28,497 nucleotides of DNA from an uncultured Bacilli bacterium (GCA_934153655.1 CAKPFH010000014.1:1-28497); one strand, 5' to 3'. Positions 7,474 to 15,532 are shown, counted from the first letter of the stretch. Translations and numbers: made by a program. Notes: a model not told the origin generated them from the letters alone.

Positions 7474-8196
7474 ATGAATTATTTTTTAAATTTTGTCTTT
7501 ATATTTTATATAGGTGCAACTAGTGGTTGGGTACTCGAGTTAATATTTCGAAGGATTGTCCATCATAAATGGGTAAATCCAGGTTTTCTAATAGGACCAT
7601 ATTTACCAATATATGGCTTTGGTTTAGTTAGTTTAACTGTTATTTACTTATTGTTTAATAATTTAAAAATACCAAGTATTTTAGTTATTATTCTAATGGG
7701 ACTTATGATGACTTTAATTGAATTAATTGGAGGCTTAACATTTGTTAATAAACCAGTTAAACTATGGGATTATAGTAATAGATGGGGTAATTATAAAGGT
7801 ATAATCTGTCCTTTATTTACACTTATTTGGACCTTAATTGGAGCTGTTTATTATTATTTCATTGCTGGATTTATCATGGATAAACTTGCTTGGTTTAATA
7901 ATAACTTATCATTTTCTTATATTTTAGGATTATTTACAGGGGTTATAATAATTGATTATATTTATTCAACTAAATTAATTTATAAAATAAGAAAATATGC
8001 ACATGATAATAATGTTGATGTTAAATTAGAAGAATTAAAAACTGATATAAATGAATATCGAAAACAAAGAAAAGAAAAATATTCGTTTATGTTTCCATTT
8101 AAACAAAATATTGATTTAAAAGAATATTTTGAAAAAGAATTAAAAGATAAAAAATTTAAATTTAAAAAATTAAATAAAAAGAAGGAGAACTTATGA
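7474..8196 (+). CDS. putative ABC transporter permease (CmpB family)
   Basis: A 240-residue membrane protein with about five hydrophobic helices in the first 170 residues and a charged, Lys-rich cytoplasmic tail. The N-terminal region contains the CmpB-family pattern GWVLELIFRRIVHHKWVNPG, then GPYLPIYGFG, and later LWDYSNRWGNYKGIICP. The family is named as ABC permease but no ATPase is encoded next to it, so transport is unproven. It overlaps the next gene by four bases (ATGA), implying translational coupling, and is divergent from the TetR regulator. Confidence 0.8.
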   Translation: MNYFLNFVFIFYIGATSGWVLELIFRRIVHHKWVNPGFLIGPYLPIYGFGLVSLTVIYLLFNNLKIPSILVIILMGLMMTLIELIGGLTFVNKPVKLWDYSNRWGNYKGIICPLFTLIWTLIGAVYYYFIAGFIMDKLAWFNNNLSFSYILGLFTGVIIIDYIYSTKLIYKIRKYAHDNNVDVKLEELKTDINEYRKQRKEKYSFMFPFKQNIDLKEYFEKELKDKKFKFKKLNKKKENL

Positions 8197-8741
8197 TAAA
8201 AGATTATATTTTAAAATATGAAAAATATTCATCACTTACATCAATTATGATGATAATACTTGCTATTTTTTTAATAGGAAAACCTGTAGCAACACTTGAA
8301 GCCTTTGTAATTGCTTTTTCATCAATTATGATAGTAGAGGGAATTATTAGTTTTGTTAATTATTTTACTATTGATAAAACTTATCGATTAACTAGCTTTG
8401 ATTTAATAAGTGGTATTATTACTACTTTAACTGGAGTACTTTTATTTATTTATAGAACTAGTTTAATAAATGTATTTCCAATTATTCTAGGTATTTGGAT
8501 AATTATAAATAATTTATTTAAAATGCAAATATCAATTAATTTAAGTACAATTAAAGATAGTGGTTGGGCTTATTTCTTACTATTAAATATCTTATTAATA
8601 ATATTTGGAATAGTTCTAATTATTAATCCATTTACATCTTTAGTTGCAATTACAACTATGTCTGGTATTATCTTACTAATATGTGAATGTATTAATTTAG
8701 GTGAAAGTATTTATTTAATTACTAAAGTAAAGAAGTTGTAA
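8193..8741 (+). CDS. DUF308/HdeD-like membrane protein
   Basis: A 182-residue protein made almost wholly of six hydrophobic helices in three pairs (starting near residues 15, 38, 70, 92, 127 and 150), the pattern of the HdeD/DUF308 family. HdeD was named for acid resistance in E. coli; in Gram-positives the role is unknown. It is the second gene of the TetR-flanked operon, coupled to the permease by an ATGA overlap, with GAAGGAG just upstream. A U-tailed hairpin follows at once. Confidence 0.75.
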   Translation: MIKDYILKYEKYSSLTSIMMIILAIFLIGKPVATLEAFVIAFSSIMIVEGIISFVNYFTIDKTYRLTSFDLISGIITTLTGVLLFIYRTSLINVFPIILGIWIIINNLFKMQISINLSTIKDSGWAYFLLLNILLIIFGIVLIINPFTSLVAITTMSGIILLICECINLGESIYLITKVKKL

Positions 8742-8760
8742 AATTTCTTTATTTTTTTTT
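8728..8760 (+). terminator. terminator of the permease operon
   Basis: TAAAGAA (8728-8734) pairs with TTCTTTA (8745-8751) over a 10-base loop, followed by nine T. The left arm lies in the last codons of the DUF308 gene. A short A/T-rich stem, so moderate support. Confidence 0.5.
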
Positions 8761-8792
8761 AAATTTCTATTTTTAAAATAACTAAAAAATGT

Positions 8793-8798
8793 TATAAT
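8793..8798 (+). promoter_or_regulatory. -10 box before the TA-repeat ORF
   Basis: A perfect TATAAT about 32 bases before ATG 8830, with an AGAAAGG ribosome-like site between. No good -35 box is visible 17 bases upstream. Confidence 0.35.
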
Positions 8799-8829
8799 AA
8801 TTGTATTAATAGAAAGGTAAGTGATATAT

Positions 8830-8946
<117 letters not shown>

Positions 8947-8952
<6 letters not shown>

Positions 8953-8992
8953 AATATAGATTAATTCTATTATTTTAATCGTGTTTTTATTT
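8947..8992 (+). terminator. conserved hairpin terminator of module copy 1
   Basis: Arm 8947-8960 pairs with 8966-8980, giving 14 pairs with one bulged base and a 5-base loop, followed by GTGTTTTTATTT. Three pairs differ from copy 2 by changes that keep pairing (G-U or G-C in one, A-U or G-U in the other), so the structure itself is conserved. It probably ends transcripts from the small ORF upstream. Confidence 0.7.
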
Positions 8993-9027
8993 GTCCACAT
9001 AATACGTTTTATTCGACAAGAAAATAC

Positions 9028-9056
9028 TTTATAATAAATAAAAACTATGCTAAAAT
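9028..9056 (+). promoter_or_regulatory. promoter of the LRR surface-protein gene
   Basis: TTTATA (9028-9033), 17 bases ending in TGC, then TAAAAT (9051-9056), an extended -10 promoter. The same TATGNTAAAATA core is at 28440-28450, and CTATGCTAAAATA occurs at 20731-20743. The leader of about 37 bases contains GAGAAAGGAAG as the ribosome site. Confidence 0.6.
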
Positions 9057-9099
9057 AGGATTATATTAGAATAGAGGGACAAGAGAAAGGAAGTAAAAA

Positions 9100-11415
9100 A
9101 TGAAAAATAATAAGAAAACAATTATGATTGTAAGTATTATAATAGGCGTATTAGTTTTAACTATAGGTTTAACTTATTCTATATTTACAATTAGTAAAAC
9201 TGGTAGTAATTCTAAATTAGTAGTAGGTGATGTTTACATGCATTATAAAGAAACTACTAATTCTATTAACTTAACTAATCAAATGCCACTTGCTGAAAAG
9301 TATATTGTTAATCCAAATATGGCAAATCAAACTTATCAAGAGGATACAAGAAATGAATTATCTAAATGTGTTGATGTTGTTGAAGGAGCACCACGATTTG
9401 ATGAAGGTAGTACAGCCGAGACGTATTGTAAGGGAACTGGAACAATGAGTGGTGAAACTTTTCAAGAAGCAATTGATAATGGGGCTGCTGTATCTTATTT
9501 TAAAGAATTAAATATAGTAACAAGTGATAATAAAGTTAATCCAGATATGGCAAATCAAACATATCAAAAAGATACTAGAAATGAATTATCTAAATGTATG
9601 TATCTTAATGAATTTGAAACATTTGATGAAGGTAGTACAGCCGAAACATATTGCAAGGGAACAGGAACAATAGACGGTAAAACATTTCAAGAAGATTTAG
9701 AGGAAGGGAATATTACTAACGAAGAATACTTATCTCTTTTAAAAGAAAAAAATATTTTAACTTTAAATGTAACAACTTTACCATATTTTGAGTTTACGAT
9801 TGATGGAAAGAATACAACAACTAATAAAGATATTTGGTATGAAATTATTTTAAAACATGGAGATAACTTAACAGGAAAAACCAGAATAAAAGATAATTTA
9901 TTAAAATTTACTTTAACTGAAACAAAAGATGGAGTAACTTCAACTATTTTTTCAGGAGAGACTTATAAAGATTTAACTAGTAAAAGAGTATATGTAAATA
10001 CAATTAATCGAAATACAACAACTGATGTTAATATAACATATAGACTTTATATGTGGATTTCAAATGATACAATGATATGTGCAGGAGATCCTAAAGATAA
10101 TTGTGATTATTATACAGATAATACCCCAAATTGGAACGATGTATTTGCATCTATTAAAGTAGATGTAGCAGGTGATTTTAATGAAAAATATGTTGAAACT
10201 GATGCATCTTGCTTTAATACTAATCAAATTGATAATAATGGTGTAACAGAACTTGAAATAGCAAGTTATGATACTTCTTGTGGAACTGATGTTGTAATAC
10301 CAAGTGAAATTAATGGTTATAAAGTAACAAGGATTGCAAATTGTGGATCAAATCCTACTTCAAATAACACCAAAGGTGTCATCGGTAATTTGAATTATTA
10401 TACTAACAAAAATTATGAATTAAAAAATGCTTCATATCAAGGTCAAAGATGTAGTTTTAAAGAAGCTAATCTAACAAGTATTGTAATTTCACATGGAATT
10501 ACGTATATTGGCTCATATGCTTTTGATGGTAATCAATTAACGAGTGTAGAAATAGCAGATAGTGTAACTGAAATAGGTGATTTTGCTTTTTATGGTAATC
10601 AATTAAAAACTGTAGAAATACCAGATAGTGTAACTGAAATAGGCAATTATGCTTTTTCTAATAATCAATTAACAAGTGTTAAGTTATCAAATAATTTAAC
10701 GACGTTAAGAAATGATGCTTTTCAAGATAATCAATTAACAAGTGTAACAATACCAGGCAGTTTAGAAGTAATAGAATATAATGCTTTTCAAGATAATCAA
10801 TTAACAAGTGTAACAATACCAGGCAGTTTAGAAGTAATAGAATATAATGCTTTTGCTAATAATCAATTAACAAGTGTTAAAATTGAAGAAGGAGTAAAAG
10901 AAATAGGTTCTGAAGCATTTGAGAATAACAAAATAATTAGTATTGAAATACCAGATAGTGTGATAGAAATTGGGGCTGCTGCGTTCAACAATAATAAATT
11001 ACCAGATAGTCAAGCTTATATATATAAAAGAACAGATACAAATAATGATGGTATTGCTGAAATAGATAAAACTACAGTTATAAGTTATGGAGGAGCAAAC
11101 AAAGAAATTACAATACCAAGTAATGTAACAACAATTGGAGAATATGCTTTTCAAGATAATCAATTAACGAGCATAACTATAGGAAACGGCATTCAATATA
11201 TTGGGCGAGGAGCATTTTATAAATTTAGTTTTAGTAATCCTGATTTGCAGACAATAACAATTAATAAATCTTGTTCAGATATTAAAAATATTCAAGCATC
11301 TAGTACAGATACTACAAAATATTATCCTTGGTTATTTTATAGTAGTCCATATACAGCCGCTGATGTAACGATATATGGATTAAATAATGAAGAATGTGAT
11401 AATTATCGTAGATAA
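9100..11415 (+). CDS. BspA-type leucine-rich-repeat surface protein
   Basis: A 771-residue exported protein. One hydrophobic segment (about 7-28) after a Lys/Asn-rich start serves as signal peptide or anchor; the following TYSIFTISKTGSNSKLVVGD recalls the N-termini of TasA/camelysin-like exported proteins (inference). Residues 70-127 and 146-203 are a near-identical duplication with two Cys each. A beta-rich region follows (about 225-360), then LRR_5 (BspA-like) repeats of about 22 residues at 457-635, interrupted by a short insert containing DTNNDGIAEID (calcium-loop-like), and one more repeat near 674-700. The end is Cys-containing with no sortase motif or C-terminal anchor. BspA-type repeats mediate host or surface adhesion in several bacteria, but the target here is unknown. 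It stands alone between its own promoter and terminator. Thr, Asn and Ser are unusually frequent. Confidence 0.88.
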   Translation: MKNNKKTIMIVSIIIGVLVLTIGLTYSIFTISKTGSNSKLVVGDVYMHYKETTNSINLTNQMPLAEKYIVNPNMANQTYQEDTRNELSKCVDVVEGAPRFDEGSTAETYCKGTGTMSGETFQEAIDNGAAVSYFKELNIVTSDNKVNPDMANQTYQKDTRNELSKCMYLNEFETFDEGSTAETYCKGTGTIDGKTFQEDLEEGNITNEEYLSLLKEKNILTLNVTTLPYFEFTIDGKNTTTNKDIWYEIILKHGDNLTGKTRIKDNLLKFTLTETKDGVTSTIFSGETYKDLTSKRVYVNTINRNTTTDVNITYRLYMWISNDTMICAGDPKDNCDYYTDNTPNWNDVFASIKVDVAGDFNEKYVETDASCFNTNQIDNNGVTELEIASYDTSCGTDVVIPSEINGYKVTRIANCGSNPTSNNTKGVIGNLNYYTNKNYELKNASYQGQRCSFKEANLTSIVISHGITYIGSYAFDGNQLTSVEIADSVTEIGDFAFYGNQLKTVEIPDSVTEIGNYAFSNNQLTSVKLSNNLTTLRNDAFQDNQLTSVTIPGSLEVIEYNAFQDNQLTSVTIPGSLEVIEYNAFANNQLTSVKIEEGVKEIGSEAFENNKIISIEIPDSVIEIGAAAFNNNKLPDSQAYIYKRTDTNNDGIAEIDKTTVISYGGANKEITIPSNVTTIGEYAFQDNQLTSITIGNGIQYIGRGAFYKFSFSNPDLQTITINKSCSDIKNIQASSTDTTKYYPWLFYSSPYTAADVTIYGLNNEECDNYRR
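9307..9480 (+). repeat. 58-residue internal duplication, first unit
   Basis: Encodes residues 70-127 of the LRR protein. The second unit is 9535-9708. Shared motifs include ANQTYQ, DTRNELSKC, FDEGSTAETYCKGTGT and TFQE. Synonymous and amino acid differences show that this duplication is older than the 66-bp one downstream. Confidence 0.9.
9535..9708 (+). repeat. 58-residue internal duplication, second unit
   Basis: Encodes residues 146-203. It is separated from the first unit by 18 residues that do not match. The central part after SKC differs most (MYLNEFET against VDVVEGAPR). Confidence 0.9.
10717..10848 (+). repeat. perfect 66-bp tandem repeat (two units)
   Basis: The units 10717-10782 and 10783-10848 are identical base for base; each encodes one 22-residue LRR (AFQDNQLTSVTIPGSLEVIEYN). 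Identity at silent positions indicates a recent duplication or conversion. Confidence 0.95.
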
Positions 11416-11441
11416 AAGGTTATAGAAATATAACTTTTTTT
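11415..11441 (+). terminator. terminator of the LRR gene
   Basis: GTTATA (11419-11424), a GAAA tetraloop and TATAAC (11429-11434), extended by A-U pairs with the flanking A and T runs, end in seven T. It starts at the stop codon. Confidence 0.8.
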
Positions 11442-11506
11442 CTTTTACCCTTTTATTCGACATATTTTTTATCTTTTTAATTATACAATAATAATGAAGG
11501 AGGAAT

Positions 11507-11941
11507 ATGAAGAAAAGTATTATCATTGTTATATTAATTGGTAGTATCTTTGGTTTATTATTTGGTAAACTTTTATTTAAAAATTATGATGGTATTAAAT
11601 ATTTAAACGAAACTGGTAATATTTATTATATTCAATATGGAGTTTATACATCTCATGAAGCAGCTCTTAAAAATACTAGTTCTTTAACTAATGCTAAAAT
11701 AATGGAAATAGATGATAAATATTATGTTTATTTAGGTATTACTTCAAATTATGAGGTTGCTGTAAAGGTTCAATCACTTTATAAAGAAAAAGGAATATAT
11801 ACTTATATCAGATCTGATTATGTTAAAAATAGTGAAACTTTGGACTCTTTAAAGAAACTTGAAAATTATCAAGATAATAGTTCTTTAAGTGATTATCAAG
11901 AAGTTTTTAAAAATGTTTTTAATTCTAACCTATCTTTTTAA
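11507..11941 (+). CDS. SPOR-domain-like membrane protein
   Basis: A 144-residue protein with an N-terminal membrane anchor (about 4-25) and an extracytoplasmic region. Residues 39-105 fit the SPOR fold pattern: YYIQYGVYTSHEAALKN, then KIMEIDDKYYVYLGITSNYEVAVKVQ, then KGIYTYIR. SPOR domains bind denuded glycan strands of peptidoglycan, often at division sites; the name does not imply a sporulation role. AAGGAGG precedes ATG 11507. It is followed by radC-mreC-mreD after 34 bases, so a link to wall growth is plausible. Confidence 0.7.
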   Translation: MKKSIIIVILIGSIFGLLFGKLLFKNYDGIKYLNETGNIYYIQYGVYTSHEAALKNTSSLTNAKIMEIDDKYYVYLGITSNYEVAVKVQSLYKEKGIYTYIRSDYVKNSETLDSLKKLENYQDNSSLSDYQEVFKNVFNSNLSF

Positions 11942-11975
11942 AAAAACGTATATATTATATTTGAGGTGATTATAT

Positions 11976-12656
11976 ATGTTAATAAAAGAAATACCATTAT
12001 CTGAAAGACCAAGAGAAAGATTACTTAAATATGGAAGTAATAATTTATCAAATGAAGAATTACTAGCTATTATTTTAAAAACCGGTACTAAGGGAATATC
12101 TGCTAAAGAATTATCAATTAAAGTTTTAAATAAAATAAATAGTTTAACTAATTTAAAAAATGTTGATATTCATACATTCGATAATATAAAAGGACTAGGT
12201 ACAGTTAAAAAAATAGAACTTATGGCTATTATTGAATTTGGTAAAAGAATATTTTTAGAAAAAAACTTAGAATCTAATTTAAAATATAATAATCCTGAAG
12301 TAATTTATAATACTTCAAAAGCTTTGTTTACTGGTCTTAAACAAGAATGTTTTTATTGTTTATATTTAGATTCTAAAAGTAAGTTAATAGAAAGGAAATT
12401 ATTATTTATGGGAACAATTAATAAAAGTTTAGTTCATCCAAGAGAAGTATTTAAAAATGCTTATTTATGTAGTGCTACCTCATTTATATGTATGCATAAC
12501 CATCCAAGTGGTGATCCTACTCCAAGTAAAGCTGATATTGAATTAACTAAGAATTTAATTAAAATAGGTCGTATTCAAGGAATAGAATTAATTGATCATA
12601 TAATTGTAAGTGAAAATAAATATTATAGTTTTTTTGAAAATAATCAAATGGGGTAG
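11976..12656 (+). CDS. radC: RadC family JAMM-fold protein
   Basis: A 226-residue protein of normal RadC length. It starts with the typical IPLSERPRERLLKYG, followed by LSNEELLAIILKTGT and a helix-hairpin-helix-like IKGLGTVKKIELMAIIEFGKR (71-91). The MPN/JAMM metal motif HNHPSGDPTPSKAD has His174, His176 and Asp187. Historically called a DNA repair protein, its real function is unsettled. TTGAGGTGAT provides the ribosome site. As in Bacillus it sits upstream of mre genes, but mreB is absent here. Confidence 0.93.
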   Translation: MLIKEIPLSERPRERLLKYGSNNLSNEELLAIILKTGTKGISAKELSIKVLNKINSLTNLKNVDIHTFDNIKGLGTVKKIELMAIIEFGKRIFLEKNLESNLKYNNPEVIYNTSKALFTGLKQECFYCLYLDSKSKLIERKLLFMGTINKSLVHPREVFKNAYLCSATSFICMHNHPSGDPTPSKADIELTKNLIKIGRIQGIELIDHIIVSENKYYSFFENNQMG

Positions 12657-12658
12657 AT

Positions 12659-13387
12659 ATGTTAAAAATTAAAACTTTTTTACTTATTATTTTAATTTAT
12701 CTTTTAGCTTTTTTATCTTTAAAACTTAATATTAATCTTTTTTACCCTTATTATTTAATTAAAGATTTAGTATTATTTCCCGTTTCAGCTATTAGTAAAG
12801 ATGTTAATGTTAATAATAAAATGTTAGATGGAATTAATCAAGAATTAAAAAGTGAAATAGAAGAACTTAAAAAACTAAATAATTTAAGTAGTACTTTAAC
12901 TGATTTTAATTCTCTATCAGCTGTTGTTATAGAAAGAAATAAAATGTATTGGTTTAATTCTATTGTAATTAATAAAGGATCATCTTCTGGTATAAAAAAA
13001 GATATGGCTGTTATTTCAAGTGATGGCTTGATAGGTAAAATAAATAAAGTATCTAAAACAACAAGTGAAGTTAAATTACTAACTACTAATGATAAAAATG
13101 AAAAAATATCAGTTATGATTAAAACAAGTGATGATACTATCTATGGTATTATGAATGGTTATCAAGATAATTATTTAGAAGTAACTTCAGTTACTAAAGA
13201 TATAAATGTAGATAATAATAGTTTAGTTTATACAAGTGGCATGGGAGGAATATTTCCAAGTGGTATCTTAATAGGAAAAGTAGCTATGGTAAAAGAAGAT
13301 AAATATAATGTTTCTAAACTTATATTAGTAGAGCCTTCATCATCTTTTAATAATCTTAAATTTGTTAAAGTTTTAATAAAGGATTAA
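12659..13387 (+). CDS. mreC: rod shape-determining protein MreC
   Basis: A 242-residue membrane-anchored protein. One N-terminal helix (about 5-24), a short coiled coil (about 50-78: NNKMLDGINQELKSEIEELKKL region) and then the beta-barrel domain with IVINKGSSSGIKKDMAVIS and DGLIGKI. It scaffolds the elongation machinery with MreD, RodA and penicillin-binding proteins outside the membrane. The ATG lies two bases after the radC stop, with a GGGG element inside the radC end as ribosome site. Confidence 0.9.
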   Translation: MLKIKTFLLIILIYLLAFLSLKLNINLFYPYYLIKDLVLFPVSAISKDVNVNNKMLDGINQELKSEIEELKKLNNLSSTLTDFNSLSAVVIERNKMYWFNSIVINKGSSSGIKKDMAVISSDGLIGKINKVSKTTSEVKLLTTNDKNEKISVMIKTSDDTIYGIMNGYQDNYLEVTSVTKDINVDNNSLVYTSGMGGIFPSGILIGKVAMVKEDKYNVSKLILVEPSSSFNNLKFVKVLIKD

Positions 13388-13388
13388 T

Positions 13389-13886
13389 ATGCTTATTTTA
13401 ATAATAATAACTTTTTTAATAGATTATTTACTAAGTTATTTTATACCTATTAGTTTTAATAATTTAAATTATTTTTATCCCATGTTATTAATAGTTTTAA
13501 TCGTTTATTTATATAATAAAATACCAAGAAAAAAATATTTTAATACTATCTTTATTCTAGGTATTATCTATGATTTATTATATTCATATATATTTTTATT
13601 TAATACTTTAGTATTTATGCTATTTATAACTATTATTAAAAAAATTGATAAATACTTAAGAATTAATTTTTTGATTAATATTATAATTATTATATTATTT
13701 ATTTTTATCTATGATTTAATTTTATTTTGTTTAATTTATTTAACTAAATATAATACTATAACTTTTAATAATTTATTATATAAATTTAGTCATAGTATAA
13801 TAATAAATATAAGTTATTATTTTCTTTTAAATATTATTATAAATAAGAAAATAGTTAATAAAATTAGTAAAAGTTTTAAAAAGTGA
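13389..13886 (+). CDS. mreD: rod shape-determining protein MreD
   Basis: A 165-residue polytopic membrane protein with four to six hydrophobic helices, extremely rich in Ile, Leu, Phe and Tyr. Sequence conservation in MreD is low; the call rests on size, the GIIYDLLYSY segment typical of the family and its place one base after mreC. Family members link the elongation complex in the membrane. No clear ribosome site, so translation is probably coupled to mreC. Ends in TGA, which confirms UGA as a stop. Confidence 0.82.
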   Translation: MLILIIITFLIDYLLSYFIPISFNNLNYFYPMLLIVLIVYLYNKIPRKKYFNTIFILGIIYDLLYSYIFLFNTLVFMLFITIIKKIDKYLRINFLINIIIIILFIFIYDLILFCLIYLTKYNTITFNNLLYKFSHSIIINISYYFLLNIIINKKIVNKISKSFKK

Positions 13887-13910
13887 TTTAGATTATCTAA
13901 GTTATTTTTT
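13885..13910. terminator. bidirectional terminator between mreD and the glycosyltransferase gene
   Basis: GATTTAGA (13885-13892) pairs with TCTAAGTT (13896-13903) over a TTA loop with two G-U pairs, followed by a T-rich tract on the + strand. On the - strand the hairpin is followed by CACTTTTT. It overlaps the stop codons of both convergent genes. Confidence 0.6.
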
Positions 13911-14973
13911 TGCTTAGAATTTCAGTTATTATTTTTTTATTATTTTTAAGTCTTTCATTATCAGGATTAATATCAAGAGCTAGATCTAAATAATAAATTG
14001 CTTCTGGTAATAAGCCTTTATGGTAAAGAGCTAATGATAAGATGTCGTATGGTGTTTCATTCCATGAGAATACTTCATTTATATAAGTTTTTTGATGAGT
14101 TTTAATATTAAGTGCTATTTTTATATATTTAATTATTTCATCATAGTTTTCTAGTTCATAATATAAAAGGGCAAGTTCTACATAGGGATCTCTTAAATGA
14201 GGAGCTTCTAAAATAGCTTTTTCATACCAGAGAATGGCTTCATCATATCTTTTTAAGTCTTTATAGCATCTAGCAATAAAACGCATAGAAGCACATCTTT
14301 CATCTTTCCAAGTAGCTCTTTTTAATTTTAAATGTTTAAGTAAAGTATCAATTGCTTCATTATAACGTTTATAATACATATATTCTCTTCCTAAGTAGTG
14401 CATGTTTCTATCATCTTCGGGATCTTCTTTAACTGATAATTCAAGAAGAGGTAAATAAGAAGATCTACTTTTTTTAACATCAGGGTAATGATTTAAGGTA
14501 ATATCTAGAATATTCTTTCTTGTTTCATTTTTGTTAATATTAACTAAAACTTCATGAACAGGATGATACCATTTATAATCTTTTTTAGTATGAATATTAT
14601 CTAGAATAAAACTTACTTTAGGTTTCTCGTTTTCTAAACTCCAATTATAGGTATAACCAATTCGGGTTTCTCCATTATAGTTATCTTCTAATAATTTTCT
14701 CCAACCAGGAAGAAACACTTCATCTAAATCTGTAGAAACACATAAAGCATCATCTGGAGTCATAGAAAGTGCCATATTTCTAGCTTCATCAAATCTAAAA
14801 GAAGTAAACTTATGTTCTTTTACAATAACTCCTAAACTTTTTAAAATACTAACACTTTCATCTGTAGAACCCGTATCTAGTACATAAATACTATCTGCTT
14901 CTTTCATAGATTCATACCAACGCTTAATAAATTTACTTTCATTTTTACAAATAGCATAAACCACTATTTTCAT
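13897..14973 (-). CDS. family 2 glycosyltransferase with C-terminal TPR repeats
   Basis: A 358-residue protein. The N-terminal GT-A domain (about 1-165) has AICKNESKFIKRWYESM, the nucleotide-binding LDTGSTDES (32-40) and the metal-binding TDLDE (81-85, DxD at Asp82-Asp84). The C-terminal part (about 185-345) carries tetratricopeptide-like repeats such as YNEAIDTLLKHLKLK, YDEAILWYEKAILEAP and LPEAIYYLDLALDINPDN. This GT2-TPR architecture is widespread in Firmicutes; the acceptor is unknown and could be a wall glycopolymer or protein. No signal peptide, so it acts in the cytoplasm. GGTGAT precedes the start. It is a single gene, convergent with mreD and divergent from the CotD-like gene. Confidence 0.85.
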   Translation of the reverse strand: MKIVVYAICKNESKFIKRWYESMKEADSIYVLDTGSTDESVSILKSLGVIVKEHKFTSFRFDEARNMALSMTPDDALCVSTDLDEVFLPGWRKLLEDNYNGETRIGYTYNWSLENEKPKVSFILDNIHTKKDYKWYHPVHEVLVNINKNETRKNILDITLNHYPDVKKSRSSYLPLLELSVKEDPEDDRNMHYLGREYMYYKRYNEAIDTLLKHLKLKRATWKDERCASMRFIARCYKDLKRYDEAILWYEKAILEAPHLRDPYVELALLYYELENYDEIIKYIKIALNIKTHQKTYINEVFSWNETPYDILSLALYHKGLLPEAIYYLDLALDINPDNERLKNNKKIITEILSKKIT

Positions 14974-15064
14974 TTAATCACCAGTTAAGTATATTAATTT
15001 AAAATTAAATTAGACTGAAAATGTTTAAAATAGGTAAATGTAATTTATTAAAAATAGTATTCTA

Positions 15065-15073
15065 CATACGATA
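15065..15073 (+). promoter_or_regulatory. possible sporulation-type -10 element before the CotD-like gene
   Basis: CATACGATA matches the CATANNNTA -10 pattern known for the mother-cell factors sigma-E and sigma-K of Bacillus. No convincing matching -35 is seen 16-17 bases upstream. The distance to ATG 15095 is suitable. A sigma-A -10 (TAAGAT, 15072-15077) could be read instead. Confidence 0.3.
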
Positions 15074-15094
15074 AGATAGATAGGAGGATTTATT

Positions 15095-15418
15095 ATGTTT
15101 CAAGATAGATGTTATGATAGAGACAATGATATAAATAATAACTTTTTTGCTGATAACATGACTAACAATATTGATATTGATGTTAATAACAATATGCAAA
15201 ACACTCAACAAATGGCAAGTATGCAAAGTCCACTTGTTGAACCAATGCAAGAAAGATGTGTTCATAGAACTATTATGCATGAAGTGCCACATGTTTGCCC
15301 AATTAGAACAAGAATAATTAATCATCATGTATATAAACACACTTATAGACCTGAATATTCTTGCTGTGAAGAAAACGTAGTAAGTAATGTTAATCAAGGA
15401 TCTTGCTGTGGATTTTAA
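15095..15418 (+). CDS. CotD-like spore coat protein
   Basis: A 107-residue protein rich in Asn, Met and Gln in its first half (residues 8-48) and in His, Cys, Tyr and Arg in its second. The second half contains HEVPHVCPIRTRIINHHVYKH, then PEYSCCEENVVSNVN and a GSCCGF end. The VPH-x-P-x(3)-NHH-type spacing and the SNV motif resemble CotD-family coat proteins, where His and Cys are thought to aid cross-linking. There is no signal peptide or membrane helix, as expected for a coat protein assembled in the mother cell. A strong AGGAGG precedes the ATG and its own UUCG-loop terminator follows. An unrelated Cys/His-rich protein is the main alternative. Confidence 0.55.
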   Translation: MFQDRCYDRDNDINNNFFADNMTNNIDIDVNNNMQNTQQMASMQSPLVEPMQERCVHRTIMHEVPHVCPIRTRIINHHVYKHTYRPEYSCCEENVVSNVNQGSCCGF

Positions 15419-15423
15419 ATATT

Positions 15424-15447
15424 AGATAACTTCGGTTATCTTTTTTT
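15424..15447 (+). terminator. terminator of the CotD-like gene
   Basis: AGATAAC (15424-15430), a TTCG tetraloop and GTTATCT (15435-15441), then a run of T to 15447. A textbook intrinsic terminator. Confidence 0.9.
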
Positions 15448-15474
15448 CTACGTTATTATTAATTTTTGGTAATG

Positions 15475-15524
15475 ACTTTCTAATAATAATTTGCTATAAT
15501 ATAAATATAAAGTTATTAGAAAGT
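15475..15524 (+). promoter_or_regulatory. fic promoter bracketed by a 12-bp inverted repeat
   Basis: ACTTTCTAATAA (15475-15486) and its perfect complement TTATTAGAAAGT (15513-15524) flank 26 bases that hold an extended -10 promoter, TTGCTATAAT (TATAAT at 15495-15500). The right arm ends just before the GTGAG ribosome site. A repressor binding both arms would block the promoter. Confidence 0.65.
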
Positions 15525-15532
15525 GAGTTAAT

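Noticed and set aside
10700..10870. CRISPR-like repeat array
   Set aside because: The 66-bp repeats are contiguous with no unique spacers and translate as LRR units.
15062..15397. Antisense ORF of 111 codons opposite the CotD-like gene
   Set aside because: The + strand gene has a strong AGGAGG and its own terminator; the antisense frame has odd His/Asn/Ile composition and no ribosome site.
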